Positions 40,243 to 49,018 of a stretch of 64,000 nucleotides of DNA are shown piece by piece. Every line of letters begins with the position of its first letter. Positions within the stretch are counted from its first letter, which is position 1. Origin of the DNA: Candidatus Zipacnadia bacterium (GTDB lineage Bacteria > Armatimonadota > Zipacnadia > Zipacnadales > UBA5352); NCBI GenBank assembly GCA_029820945.1, contig JALGUJ010000001.1, forward strand, positions 55,914 through 119,913, read 5' to 3'. A program made the position numbers and the translations under genes. A model generated the notes under the pieces. It was not told the DNA's origin and made no database searches. It saw nothing but the letters and a program-made list of their open reading frames with translations.

Positions 40243-41980
40243 GGAGGTCGCCGGGCGCTTCGAGCAGATCGCGCAACTGCTGCAGATCGAGGACGCCAAC
40301 GTCTTCCGCGTGCGCAGCTATGAGCGCGCGGCCGAGAGCATCCGCGGGCTCGGCCGGGAGCTGGCGGAGGTCCGCAAGGGCGAGGGTGGCCTGCAGGCCA
40401 TCCCGGGCATCGGCGAGGCCATCGCCCTGAAGATCGAGGAGCTGCTGGACACGGGCGAGTTGGAGTACCTCAACGAGCTGCTGGCCAAGTACCCGCCGGG
40501 CTTCCTGGAGCTGCTGAAGGTGCCGGGGCTCGGGCCCAAGCGCGCGGCGCTCTTCTACCATGAGCTGGGCATCAGCAGCGTCGATGACCTCGAGGAGGCC
40601 TGCGTGCGCGGCGAGGTCCGGAAGCTCAAGGGGATGGGCGAGAAGTCCGAGCAGAAGCTGCTACAGGCGATCGGCAGCTACTGGCAGGGCCGGGAGCGCG
40701 CGCTGCTGGGCGAGATGCTGCCGCAGGCGGAGTCGATGGTGCAGTTCCTGCGCGACCTGCCGGAGGTCATCCGCGCCGACTACGCGGGCAGCGTGAGGCG
40801 GGCCCGGGAGACCGTCGGCGACATCGACGTGCTCGCCACCTCCGAGGACCCGGCAGCGGTCTGCAGCGCCTTCGCTGAGTCGGGGATCCTCGATCAGGTC
40901 GAGCTGGCGGGCGACACCAAGGTGAGCGGCAGGCTGGCCGGCGGCAGGCAGGTCGATCTGCGCGTGGTGGAGCCGGCCAGCTACGGCGCCGCGCTGTGTT
41001 ACTTCACGGGCTCGCAGCAGCACAACATTCGCCTGCGCGAGCGCGGCCAGGACCGCGGGCTGAAGGTCAACGAGTACGGGGTCTTTCGCGAGGCGGAGGA
41101 TGAGGCGGAGAGCGAGCGCGTGGCCGGCGAGACGGAGGAGAGCGTCTACGAGGCGCTCGGCCTGCCCTGGATCGCGCCCGAGCTGCGCGAGGATCGCGGC
41201 GAGATCCAGGCGGCTGAGGCCGGGGAGCTGCCTGAGCTGATCGAGGCGGACGACATCCGCTGCGACCTGCACCTGCACACGACGTGGAGCGACGGGCGGG
41301 CGTCCATCGCGGAGCTTGGAGAGGCCTGCCGCGAGCGCGGGTACTCGCACATGGGGATCACCGACCACTCGGCGACGCTCTACGTCGCGGGTGGGATAGG
41401 CGCCGACGAGATCGCGCGCCAGCGCGAGGAGATCGACGAGCTGAACGCCGGCTACGCGGACGAGGGCGCCGGCTTCCGCGCGCTGCTGGGCACCGAGGCG
41501 GACATCCTGCCCGACGGGGGCGTGGACGCGACCGACGAGGTGCTGGCTCTCGTGGACTTCGTGATCGGCGCCATCCACCAGGGGATGTCGCCGGATGCCG
41601 ACCGCATGACCGGCCGAGTCATCGCGGCGCTGGAGACCGGGGTCATCGACATCGTCGCGCACCCCACGGGGCGGCTGCTGCTCGAACGCGCGGCGCACGG
41701 CATGCATGTGAGCGAGTTGGTGGACGCGGCGGCCGAGCTGGACGTGGCGCTGGAGATCAACGCGGCGCCCGACCGGCTCGACCTGTCGGACGCCCACGCG
41801 CGGCTGGCGCAGGAGCGGGGCGTGAAGCTGGCGATCAACACGGACGCGCACGCCCCCCAGCACCTCGACTTCATGCGCTACGGGGTGCTGACCGCCCGGC
41901 GCGGCTGGATCAGCGCGGAGACGGTCATCAACACCTGGCCGCTGGAGCGGCTGGAGGAGTGGCTGGCCGGGCGGCGGTAG
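40232..41980 (+). CDS. polX: DNA polymerase X family with PHP 3'-5' exonuclease domain
   Basis: 582 residues from ATG 40232 (GGAGG eight bases upstream; overlaps recO by 11 bases). Order of domains: helix-hairpin-helix 8-kDa-like region (GIGEAIALKIEEL, VPGLGPKRAALFY), the polymerase palm with GSVRRARETVGDIDVL carrying the metal-binding aspartates, and a C-terminal PHP domain from about 345. The PHP domain starts DLHLHTTWSDG and contains GITDHSA, AIHQGM, DIVAHPTGR and NTDAHAP. Bacterial PolX fills short gaps in base-excision repair and the PHP domain trims 3' ends. All PHP metal-ligand histidines appear present. Confidence 0.95.
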   Translation: MTNEEVAGRFEQIAQLLQIEDANVFRVRSYERAAESIRGLGRELAEVRKGEGGLQAIPGIGEAIALKIEELLDTGELEYLNELLAKYPPGFLELLKVPGLGPKRAALFYHELGISSVDDLEEACVRGEVRKLKGMGEKSEQKLLQAIGSYWQGRERALLGEMLPQAESMVQFLRDLPEVIRADYAGSVRRARETVGDIDVLATSEDPAAVCSAFAESGILDQVELAGDTKVSGRLAGGRQVDLRVVEPASYGAALCYFTGSQQHNIRLRERGQDRGLKVNEYGVFREAEDEAESERVAGETEESVYEALGLPWIAPELREDRGEIQAAEAGELPELIEADDIRCDLHLHTTWSDGRASIAELGEACRERGYSHMGITDHSATLYVAGGIGADEIARQREEIDELNAGYADEGAGFRALLGTEADILPDGGVDATDEVLALVDFVIGAIHQGMSPDADRMTGRVIAALETGVIDIVAHPTGRLLLERAAHGMHVSELVDAAAELDVALEINAAPDRLDLSDAHARLAQERGVKLAINTDAHAPQHLDFMRYGVLTARRGWISAETVINTWPLERLEEWLAGRR

Positions 41981-42024
41981 GCCCGTGCAGGGGAACGGCC
42001 GCGGCAATGGGCCGGGATGGAACC

Positions 42025-42051
42025 TGAGACCTGCGGGATGCGCAGGTCTCA
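42025..42051 (+). terminator. Hairpin terminator after recO-polX
   Basis: A perfect 11-bp stem TGAGACCTGCG (42025-42035) / CGCAGGTCTCA (42041-42051) closes the 5-base loop GGATG, 44 bases after the polX stop codon. No T-run follows. Confidence 0.65.
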
Positions 42052-42207
42052 TCGCGTGCTCGGCGCGCGACGGCCCCTCCATGAAGAGGGCGAAGCGCGT
42101 CGTTGCCTTCGCCGCGTGCGTGTGATACCATCGGGTGCGTAACAGCCATGCCGGCGCCACAGCCACGGCCTGTGGCGCCATTTCGTCTGCCCGGAGCCAT
42201 CGTCTTC

Positions 42208-43161
42208 ATGCAGTCCAAGCTCATCCTCATGCTGTCTGTGATCCTCGGCTCGCTCGCGCTGGGCTACGGCGCACGCAAGCTCGGGCTGCTGCCCGCCGGG
42301 CTGTCCGCGCGGATCACCCGCTTCGCGATGGTGTGGCTGCAGCCGCTGCTGCTGGCGCTGCTGATCTGGAGGCTGGAGGCGCCGGGCTGGCGCACCGCGC
42401 TGTTGCCGATCATGGCGGGGATCATCATCATCGCCATGTGGCCGATCGGTGGCGCGGTCGCCCGGCTGATGGGCCTGAAGCGCCCGCCCGCGGGCTCGGT
42501 CGTGGCCTCGTGCATGTTCTCGAACATGGGCCTGACCTACGGGGCGTTCGTGTGCTACATCCTCCTGGGCGAGCAGGGCGCGGCGTTGGGGATGATCTGG
42601 TGTCTGGCCTTCCTGCCCGTGTTCTATACCCTCGGGTTCGTGATGGCGCGGCGTTACGGCCGTGAGGCCGAGCAGTCGATCGGCGAGACGATCCGGGAGA
42701 CGCTGCGCGAGCCCGAGAGCCGCAACCCGCTGCTGGGCTTCGCGGTGGGCGGGCTGCTCTACGCGCTGGGGCCGCAGCGACCGGAGGTCGGCGCGCAGAT
42801 CGTGGACGTGCTGGTGCCGCTCTCTACCGGGGTCTACCTCTTCGCCATCGGCCTGTCGCTGCGTCTCACATCGGTAGTGACCTACTGGCGCGAGTGCGCG
42901 GCGATCGGCGCGGTGAAGTTCGTCGTCACGCCCGCGCTGGGGCTCTCGCTGGCCTGGCTGGTGGGCTACTGGGCGATGCAGGACCACGCGCTGCTGCAGG
43001 TGACCTTCATCCAGAGCGCCACGCCGACGGCGATCATGGGCGTGGTCCTGGCGCAACTCTTCGACCTCGACGAGCAGCTGACGAACGCTGCGTGGCTCAC
43101 CAGCAACGTGGCGGCGGTGGCCCTGGCGCCGCTCATCCTGCGCATCGCGGCGGGGCTGTAG
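42208..43161 (+). CDS. AEC (auxin efflux carrier)-family transporter
   Basis: 317 residues with about ten membrane helices from ATG 42208. The family pattern of two repeated halves is seen: LILMLSVILGSLALGYGARK and ARITRFAMVWLQPLLLALL in the first, SNMGLTYGAFVCY in the loop, and ECAAIGAVKFVVTPALGLSL and FIQSATPTAIMGVVLAQLF in the second. AEC members export or exchange small organic acids such as malate; the substrate is unknown here. The upstream frame is open to 42103 but lacks conserved sequence. Confidence 0.85.
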   Translation: MQSKLILMLSVILGSLALGYGARKLGLLPAGLSARITRFAMVWLQPLLLALLIWRLEAPGWRTALLPIMAGIIIIAMWPIGGAVARLMGLKRPPAGSVVASCMFSNMGLTYGAFVCYILLGEQGAALGMIWCLAFLPVFYTLGFVMARRYGREAEQSIGETIRETLREPESRNPLLGFAVGGLLYALGPQRPEVGAQIVDVLVPLSTGVYLFAIGLSLRLTSVVTYWRECAAIGAVKFVVTPALGLSLAWLVGYWAMQDHALLQVTFIQSATPTAIMGVVLAQLFDLDEQLTNAAWLTSNVAAVALAPLILRIAAGL

Positions 43162-43210
43162 GGCGCGGGCCTGCGCCGAGGCGGTCGCAGCCGTCACCCG
43201 CTGACCGCGT

Positions 43211-44275
43211 TCAGTCGTACGCCCCGTACTCCTGCACCAGCTCCATCAGGTGGCAGTAGTTGTCGAAGCTCACGTTGTCCGGGACCGAGTGGTCGGAGTG
43301 GTAGATGTAGCCCCCGCCCTGCTTCAGGACCGGGATCTTCGACTCCACCTCTCGCTTCATGTCGTCGAGGTCGAGCATGCTGCGCACGTCGATGCCGCCC
43401 ACCAGGGCCAGCCGGTCGCCGAACTGCTCCTTGAGCCCCAGCGCGTCCATGCCCGCCTTGACCTCCAGCGGATCGAGCACTTCCCACCCGATCTCGAGGA
43501 AGCGCGGCACCAACGCCATCACGTTCCCGCATGAGTGCAGATAGCAGGTCTTGCCGTGTTCGCGCGCCCAGTCGCAGAGGATCTCGTGGGCGGGGCGGAT
43601 GACGTAGTCGAACGCCGCCGGAGACATGAGCAGGCCGTTGCGGTAGCCGAGGTCATCGGGGATGCGGATGCCGTCGAAGTCGTAGCCGCGCTCGAGCATC
43701 ATGTCGCCGAAGTAGACCGCGCGCTCGGCGGCGAAGACCTGCATCTCGCGGCACCAGTCCGGGTCGGTCACCACCGCCATCAGAAAGCGCTCGGTGCCAA
43801 CCACGCGGTTGCCCCAGACGTCATAGCCCGGTCCCCAGATGGAGTACTCGATGAAGGCGCCCTCCTCGCGCCACACCGGGAACTGCTTCTCGAGCATCGC
43901 CCAGTCCACGCGATCCTCGGCGGTGTCCATGCGCTCCTTCGCCTCGGCCCAGGCGTCGCGGTCCTTAATCCTGAAGTCGAGGAACTCCGGGACAGACGCC
44001 CGGTGCTTCCAGCGCCGGCTCGTCTCGCCCCACACGGTGGTGGAGATGACGTACTCGTCGGTCTCCTCCAGCACCTCGGCGGGATAGCGGGGCGACAGGT
44101 CGGCGGTCATCCGCCGCCAGGTGTCGAAGCCGAAGTACTCCTGCACCGAGACGTCCTCCGGCAGGCCCTCCCGGCGCCAGCGCGCGATGGTGGATGCCCA
44201 CGGGCTGTCGTACCTCGGAATGCGGTCGGGCTCCTCGTGGTTCACGACCGCGGTGATGCGCTCTCGCGACGTCAT
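43211..44275 (-). CDS. Uroporphyrinogen-decarboxylase-fold (MtaA/CmuA-like) protein
   Basis: 354 residues, a UroD-type TIM barrel. It begins SRERITAVVNHEEPDRIPRYDSPW, the form typical of the non-haem UroD-like methyltransferase group, and contains DDLGYRNGLLMSP, CYLHSCGNVMALVP and LVGGIDVRSMLDLDDM. The HSCGN His/Cys pair is the zinc-binding type seen in methylcobalamin:CoM methyltransferases. Haem genes are absent here. Its ATG overlaps the stop of the AGE epimerase gene (ATGA, 44272-44275), so it is the second gene of a two-gene operon, probably in sugar or C1 metabolism (inference). Confidence 0.8.
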   Translation of the reverse strand: MTSRERITAVVNHEEPDRIPRYDSPWASTIARWRREGLPEDVSVQEYFGFDTWRRMTADLSPRYPAEVLEETDEYVISTTVWGETSRRWKHRASVPEFLDFRIKDRDAWAEAKERMDTAEDRVDWAMLEKQFPVWREEGAFIEYSIWGPGYDVWGNRVVGTERFLMAVVTDPDWCREMQVFAAERAVYFGDMMLERGYDFDGIRIPDDLGYRNGLLMSPAAFDYVIRPAHEILCDWAREHGKTCYLHSCGNVMALVPRFLEIGWEVLDPLEVKAGMDALGLKEQFGDRLALVGGIDVRSMLDLDDMKREVESKIPVLKQGGGYIYHSDHSVPDNVSFDNYCHLMELVQEYGAYD

Positions 44276-45483
44276 TCCCTCTCACCCTCCGTCTGAGCCG
44301 CCATCCTGCCCAGCAGGTCGATGCACATCATGAAGGCACGTGGGGTGTGGAAGGGGTCCTTGATGGGGAGCGGCAGCAGGCTCAGCAGCCCCTCCGGGCG
44401 CTCGCCCTCGCGCGTGAGCCGCATGGCCCACTCCCCGTGCTCGGCGATGGGGAAGTGCTCGAAGGTCCACCGGTGCACCCGGTCATACCAGTCCAGGCAC
44501 CAGGACTCGCCGGTATGGAAGTAGCTCAGCAGCAGCGCGTAGAGCGTCTCGGTGTGGACCCACCAGAACTTCTTGTCGGCGTGCTCCCACGCCGGTGGCC
44601 CCTGCCACTCAGCGTCGTAGGCGAGGAAGAGCCCGCCCCACTCGGGGTCCCAGGCGGTCTCGACGTGCCAGCGCACGCACTCGACCGCCTGCGCGATCCG
44701 GTCGGCCTCGCCGCGGTGCTCGAATATGTGCATCTGGAACCACATCGACTCGATGGCGTGCCCGGGCACCACGACGCGCCCCTCCGGGCCGTCCAGGACC
44801 GAGCCATCGAGCCCGACGTACTCCAGCAGGCAGAGCCTCTCGGGCCGGCGGAAGTGGTCCATGACCTGCAGCGCGTGGTCGTAGCCCGCGGCCATGATCT
44901 CCTCGTCCTCGAGGAACCTGCCCAGCTCGTAGAGGACCGACGAGAAGATCATCGACACCCCGTGCGCCTTCGCGCCCTCGGGAACGGTATAGGGCGCGGT
45001 CAGGTAGGAGCCGGGGCGCGCCAGGCGCTCGCGTACGCTCTCCCAGGTCCCCAGCGCGATCTCGATCGGCTCCTGCTCGCCGGTGGCGCGGGCGAACTCG
45101 GTCATGCCCATGATGGCGAAGCCGTCGGAGTAGATGCTGGTCGGGCCCTCGACCACGTCGCCCTCGGCGGTCAGCCAGTAGTTCCAGTCGCCGTCAGCAT
45201 TGCGCCCGAAGCGGGCCACGAAGTCGTAGATGTTGCGCGCCACGTCGAGCCACTCGGGGCGCTCGTCGATGCGGTTGTAGAGCGCCGACCAGATGTAGAG
45301 CGCGCGGAGCTGCGACCACATGTACTTGTCGGTGCTCACGACCGTGCCGTCGTCCTCGATAAAGGTGCAGATGCCACCGTGCTCCCGGTCGATGGCGTGC
45401 TCCATCCACCAGGGGACGATGTCGTCGAGGAGTTGGTCGCGGTAGAACTCGCGGAGCTGCTCCACGTCCAGCGACGGTCGCAT
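44272..45483 (-). CDS. AGE-family (N-acylglucosamine 2-epimerase-like) epimerase/isomerase
   Basis: 403 residues from ATG 45483 (GGGAGGAGAGGGGACC upstream), the usual length for the (alpha/alpha)6-barrel family that includes N-acetylglucosamine 2-epimerase, cellobiose 2-epimerase and mannose isomerase. Motifs: EHGGICTFIEDDG, STDKYMWSQLRALYIW, VVPGHAIESMWFQMHIFEHRG and ADKKFWWVHTETLYALL, with the two active-site-type histidines in GHAIE and WVHTE. Substrate specificity cannot be read from sequence. It is translationally coupled to the UroD-like gene that follows. Confidence 0.88.
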   Translation of the reverse strand: MRPSLDVEQLREFYRDQLLDDIVPWWMEHAIDREHGGICTFIEDDGTVVSTDKYMWSQLRALYIWSALYNRIDERPEWLDVARNIYDFVARFGRNADGDWNYWLTAEGDVVEGPTSIYSDGFAIMGMTEFARATGEQEPIEIALGTWESVRERLARPGSYLTAPYTVPEGAKAHGVSMIFSSVLYELGRFLEDEEIMAAGYDHALQVMDHFRRPERLCLLEYVGLDGSVLDGPEGRVVVPGHAIESMWFQMHIFEHRGEADRIAQAVECVRWHVETAWDPEWGGLFLAYDAEWQGPPAWEHADKKFWWVHTETLYALLLSYFHTGESWCLDWYDRVHRWTFEHFPIAEHGEWAMRLTREGERPEGLLSLLPLPIKDPFHTPRAFMMCIDLLGRMAAQTEGERE

Positions 45484-45766
45484 GGTCCCCTCTCCTCCCA
45501 ACGCGGGTGCCCTCGCACGCCGCCCATGTTCGCCGCCGATGGCCCTGTGTCCTGTCTGCGTCGCGACCCGCGGGGAATCGCCCGCTACCGCGGCCATCTG
45601 CGTCGGCGGGCCGCCCACCCTGGCGGGCGGCGCAGGGCAACAGCAACGACTACCAACGACCACCACAACCGGACATCTCTCTCTTCTATCTCGCTCAGAA
45701 TCGGACATTCCTACCTTCTATTGACATTCGCAATTGCTTAACTTGACGGTGCCGCCTACCCGCAGA

Positions 45767-45788
45767 TAGTGTAATAGTGTAGTTACAC
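45767..45788. promoter_or_regulatory. Operator-like repeats in the leader region of the prepilin gene
   Basis: Two direct copies of TAGTGTA (45767-45773 and 45775-45781) overlap an inverted repeat GTGTA-GT-TACAC (45777-45788). They follow TTGACG (45743-45748) by 18 bases, with TAGTGT as a poor -10. The block lies in the only AT-rich stretch (about 45650-45810) of this region, so a regulated promoter is plausible. No cognate regulator gene is adjacent. Confidence 0.4.
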
Positions 45789-45863
45789 GAAGAGTATCCG
45801 TTGCTGAGCTCAGGGGGTCGTGGGGGACATACGTCGCGCAGTCCCGTTGCTACGCCGAAGGCT

Positions 45864-45943
45864 GCCTCTGCCAGTCGGCACACCTGTGGTACTCTCCGGT
45901 GCCGCCCACGCGCTGAGCGTGGACATCGGTGTGTGGCAGAGGC
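45864..45943 (+). ncRNA. Candidate structured leader RNA upstream of the prepilin gene
   Basis: Nested complementarity: GCCTCTGCCA (45864-45873) pairs with TGGCAGAGGC (45934-45943), CACACC (45879-45884) with GGTGTG (45928-45933), and CCACGC (45906-45911) with GCGTGG (45917-45922). A competing pairing GGCAC (45877-45881) / GTGCC (45899-45903) could switch the fold. It lies about 250 bases before the prepilin ribosome binding site, and 45944-46185 has no gene. It does not match the c-di-GMP riboswitch consensus by eye. The whole gap 45484-46191 is otherwise non-coding. Confidence 0.42.
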
Positions 45944-46191
45944 CCATCCCCGGCGGCGTCTGGGCACGCAGCGACTTCGTCCCTGGCTGTCCACGACGAC
46001 GCCGAGGGCGAGTAGCGGGGCAGGCACCCCTACAGGCGCCATAGGTGGTGCCGGGGCGCGCGCCGTTGACGGTCGGCGAGATCCACGGCGGACAGGCGGC
46101 ATGACCTCTGGTACTGCCGGAGTGAGTACGGCGATGGCGGGCTGCATGGCCGCTGGGCATTCCGAGCCGTGCATGAAAGGAGACCGTGGAG

Positions 46192-46821
46192 ATGAGGAAG
46201 GGCTTCACACTCATCGAGCTGCTGGTAGTGATCGCCATCATAGCGATTCTGGCGGCGATCCTCTTCCCCGTGTTCGCACGGGCACGGGAGAAAGCCCGCC
46301 AGACGAGCTGTCTGAGCAACATGAAGCAGATAGGCCTGGCCTGGCACATGTACGCACAGGACTATGACGAGCGATGCTGCCCGGCGTGGATCGCCTGGGT
46401 CAAGTGGCCGGATGATGTCAGCAGTTGGAATGACGGCGCGAACTGGCCGTACCTGCTGCAGCCGTACGTGACGAACACGCAGGTCTTCAACTGCCCCTCG
46501 GCGCCGTCAGACGCACGGAGGTGGGAGGGGGCACGCCGCTACACCAGCGGCGGCTGCAGCTACGGGCAGAATCCGCAGCTCGGCTACTTCCACTATAACG
46601 GCGTGAACATGACCGAGCCGAAGCTGCTGGCGGAGATCAAGACTCCGGCCGAGGTGCCGGTGCACGGCGACAACGGCAACACCGGCAACCCGTTCTGGTG
46701 GCACACCAACCCCAGCTACCTGCCCGAGGACCGGCACAACGAGCAGATCAACACGTCCTTCGCCGATGGACATGCCAAGTCGCTGTCGATGAATGCGGTG
46801 CTGGTACTGCCCACGAGCTGA
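46192..46821 (+). CDS. Prepilin-like protein with DUF1559-type H-X9-DG C-terminus
   Basis: 209 residues. A short leader MRKG precedes F-T-L-I-E-L-L and a 20-residue hydrophobic helix ([17 protein letters not shown]), the cleavage and methylation signal for prepilin peptidase. [23 protein letters not shown] and MYAQDYDER follow. The C-terminal [16 protein letters not shown] is the hallmark H-X9-DG block of this family. Such proteins occur in large families in Armatimonadota and Planctomycetota and are thought to form pseudopilus-like or secreted fibres. ATG 46192 was preferred (AGGAG nine bases upstream); GTG 46186 is too close to it. No pilus assembly gene is nearby. Confidence 0.92.
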   Translation: MRKGFTLIELLVVIAIIAILAAILFPVFARAREKARQTSCLSNMKQIGLAWHMYAQDYDERCCPAWIAWVKWPDDVSSWNDGANWPYLLQPYVTNTQVFNCPSAPSDARRWEGARRYTSGGCSYGQNPQLGYFHYNGVNMTEPKLLAEIKTPAEVPVHGDNGNTGNPFWWHTNPSYLPEDRHNEQINTSFADGHAKSLSMNAVLVLPTS

Positions 46822-46833
46822 CAGGGGACCGCA

Positions 46834-46880
46834 CGGCGACCAGAGGGCGAGCCGACCCGGCCATCGGGCTGCGGTCGCCG
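46834..46880. terminator. Bidirectional terminator-like inverted repeat
   Basis: CGGCGACC (46834-46841) pairs with GGTCGCCG (46873-46880), and the loop can form a smaller GC stem. It lies between the convergent prepilin (stop at 46821) and MDR dehydrogenase (stop at 46906) genes. Confidence 0.45.
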
Positions 46881-46905
46881 CCTTTGCGTGGCGTGACAGC
46901 CACGC

Positions 46906-47964
46906 TCAGTCTGGGTACTCCAGCAGCACGCCCAGGCTCGGCTCGGTGCCCTCGACGATCATGTCGTAGGCGTCCGGCGCGTCCTCGAAGTCGAAGCGGT
47001 GGCTGACCAGTTCGCTCACCACGAATGAGCCATCGGCCACGCGGCGCAGCAGCTCGACGAAGTTGCGCCGCGTGGTCCAGCGCACATAGGCCCGCGGGTA
47101 GTCGGCGCCCTGATGGTACTGGGGGTCGTGGTAGCCGGGGCCGGTGCGGCTCGAAGGCTTGATGTCCATGTTGCCGAAGGCGACCGGGAAGCTCAGCTCG
47201 GCCCGGATGCCGCCGACCACGACCATGTTGCCCACCTGGTGGCCGTCGGGGGCCCTGAGCGACGCCGCCGAGAGCTGGCGCATGACCTCATCGCCCCTAC
47301 CGCCGTAGGCCACCAGCGACCCGTCGATGCCGTGCCCCTCGGCCCAGTCGAGCAGCGTCTCGGTCAGGTCCTCCTCAGCGGGGTTGACGGCGATCTCCGC
47401 GCCGTGTGCCCGGGCGACCTCCAGCCGGCGGTCATCCAGGTCCACGGCCGCCACGCGCCCGCCCGAGAGCCTGATGAGCTGGCTCGCGAACTGGCCGACA
47501 AGCCCCTGGCCGACGACCGCGTAGAAGCAGCCCAGCTCGGGCTGCAGCCGCCGCACGGCCTGCATGGACGTCCCGGCCAGGCAGACCATCACCGCGTCGT
47601 CGAAGGTCACGCCGTCGGGGATGGGCACGGTTACCATGGGGTGGCCGACGTTGTAGTCGCAGTGGTTGTAGCACTCGCCGGCCATGCCGATGACGCGCTG
47701 GCCGACCTCGAACTCATCCGCCTCCTCGCCGACCGCGATGATGGTCCCCGCGGTGCAGTACCCCGTGGTGTGCGGCTCGGCATCAGTGGGGTTCTCGCGC
47801 CTGCGGGCCAGCCCGCCGCACTCGGTCCCGGCGCTGATGAGGCTCACCGCGGTCCGGACCACGACCTCCTTCGGCCGCGGCTCCGGCATGTCGATCTCGC
47901 CGACGGTGACCGACCCGTCGCCGTGAATGAGGACCGCGCGTCGAGTGTCCGGAACGCCATCCAT
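46906..47964 (-). CDS. Medium-chain (zinc-type) alcohol dehydrogenase-like oxidoreductase
   Basis: 352 residues, an MDR protein with an N-terminal GroES-like domain (AVSLISAGTECGG, TGYCTAGTIIAVGEEADEFEVGQRV) and a Rossmann domain with AVVGQGLVGQFASQLIRLSGGRVAAVDLD. The closest groups are the threonine/sorbitol dehydrogenase-like and bi-domain sugar oxidoreductases that pair with Gfo/Idh/MocA proteins. Zinc ligands are not obvious beyond Cys in GTECGG and CYNHC. The start was set at ATG 47964 because GAGGAG is nine bases upstream of it but abuts the first of three close ATGs (47973). Confidence 0.85.
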   Translation of the reverse strand: MDGVPDTRRAVLIHGDGSVTVGEIDMPEPRPKEVVVRTAVSLISAGTECGGLARRRENPTDAEPHTTGYCTAGTIIAVGEEADEFEVGQRVIGMAGECYNHCDYNVGHPMVTVPIPDGVTFDDAVMVCLAGTSMQAVRRLQPELGCFYAVVGQGLVGQFASQLIRLSGGRVAAVDLDDRRLEVARAHGAEIAVNPAEEDLTETLLDWAEGHGIDGSLVAYGGRGDEVMRQLSAASLRAPDGHQVGNMVVVGGIRAELSFPVAFGNMDIKPSSRTGPGYHDPQYHQGADYPRAYVRWTTRRNFVELLRRVADGSFVVSELVSHRFDFEDAPDAYDMIVEGTEPSLGVLLEYPD

Positions 47965-48063
47965 GGTCATCATCTCCTCAGAGCGACTGCAGGCGGCACG
48001 CAGCGGCGGCCGGGGGCAAGGGCGGCCGTGGCTCCGGCGTCGCCGTCTGCCTATTGCCCGTTC

Positions 48064-48837
48064 TCAGGCTTCGCGCTGCCCGGCGGCCTGCTGCACCTCG
48101 TCGCGCAGGTACTCCGCGATCTCCGCCACGGGCGCGACCCACACCTCGCCACTGTGGCGGTCCAGCCAGTCGAGCATCTTCTCGAACTCTGTCCGGGCGG
48201 TCCCCAGCCGGGCGCCGCCGATGTGGTGCATGGTCAGGATCAGCCACCGACCGCGGCGCAGGTTCAGGTCCATCAGGCCCACGATCTGCTCCCCACGCAT
48301 GTGCTCGATGGGGGTGGACCACAGGCATGCCAGGTCGCAGTTGTGGGGGGAGTTGCTGAAGCCGTACTCGCCATAGCCCCGGCCGGCGATGAAGTGCCGC
48401 GCGATGATGGGGACGTAGCTCTGCCGCGTCTCGCCCGCGCCAACGTACGTCATGTAGCAGGGGTAGGCGAAGCTGCGGCTCTGGCGCGGGAACAGCTCCC
48501 CCAGGCGGCGTTCGGCCTCCAGCACGTCGGCCTCGATGTCCTCAAGCGTCATGTCCTCGAGCCCGCCGGTGGCCGGCCCGTCCTGGAAGTTGCGCGAGCA
48601 GGTGTGGCCGACCGTGTGATTGCCGACCTCGTGCCCGCGCTGATGCAGGAGCACGTAGGGCTCGAGGCGCTCCCGCCAGTCGTCGCGCCCGCAGGAGAGG
48701 TAGAAGGTGCCGCGGAAGCCCAGCTCCTCCATGGCCGGCGCGGCCACCTGGAGCTGGGAGTCGTTGCCGTCGTCATAGGTGAGGGAGACCGCGCAGCGGT
48801 GATCGCCCGGCCACGCGTCGTAGTTGATCTGCGCCAT
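48064..48837 (-). CDS. Polysaccharide deacetylase (NodB-homology domain)
   Basis: 257 residues with AGGAGG six bases before ATG 48837. The NodB motifs are present: VSLTYDDG (motif 1, catalytic Asp pair), RGHEVGNHTVGH (motif 2, the two metal-binding His) and SFAYPC (motif 3 region). Members remove acetyl groups from chitin, peptidoglycan or other N-acetyl-sugar polymers. There is no signal peptide, so it probably acts in the cytoplasm or on oligosaccharides. It stands 99 bases from the MDR gene on the same strand. Confidence 0.87.
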   Translation of the reverse strand: MAQINYDAWPGDHRCAVSLTYDDGNDSQLQVAAPAMEELGFRGTFYLSCGRDDWRERLEPYVLLHQRGHEVGNHTVGHTCSRNFQDGPATGGLEDMTLEDIEADVLEAERRLGELFPRQSRSFAYPCYMTYVGAGETRQSYVPIIARHFIAGRGYGEYGFSNSPHNCDLACLWSTPIEHMRGEQIVGLMDLNLRRGRWLILTMHHIGGARLGTARTEFEKMLDWLDRHSGEVWVAPVAEIAEYLRDEVQQAAGQREA

Positions 48838-49018
48838 TGCGCTCCTCCTGAACGCGCATCGCCATGTCGGCGCTCACTTCCCTGCCCGGCCGCCGAGGTC
48901 CTCCTGTCGCGCCGGCGACGCCTCGGGGCCCGCCAGAACCGGGCGCGGCCCGCGCATCTGCCCGGGCCGCCCGATGGGACGATGCACCGCCGCCCGCGCA
49001 TCCGGCCGCGGGCCGCGC

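Noticed and set aside
45864..45943. c-di-GMP riboswitch before the prepilin gene
   Set aside because: The conserved GEMM core (CACGCA-type loop and GGTAG/GACGGGGC blocks) could not be found, so only an unclassified structured RNA is claimed.
46192..46821. Type IV pilus locus
   Set aside because: Only one prepilin-like gene is present, with no assembly ATPase, PilC-like protein or prepilin peptidase nearby.
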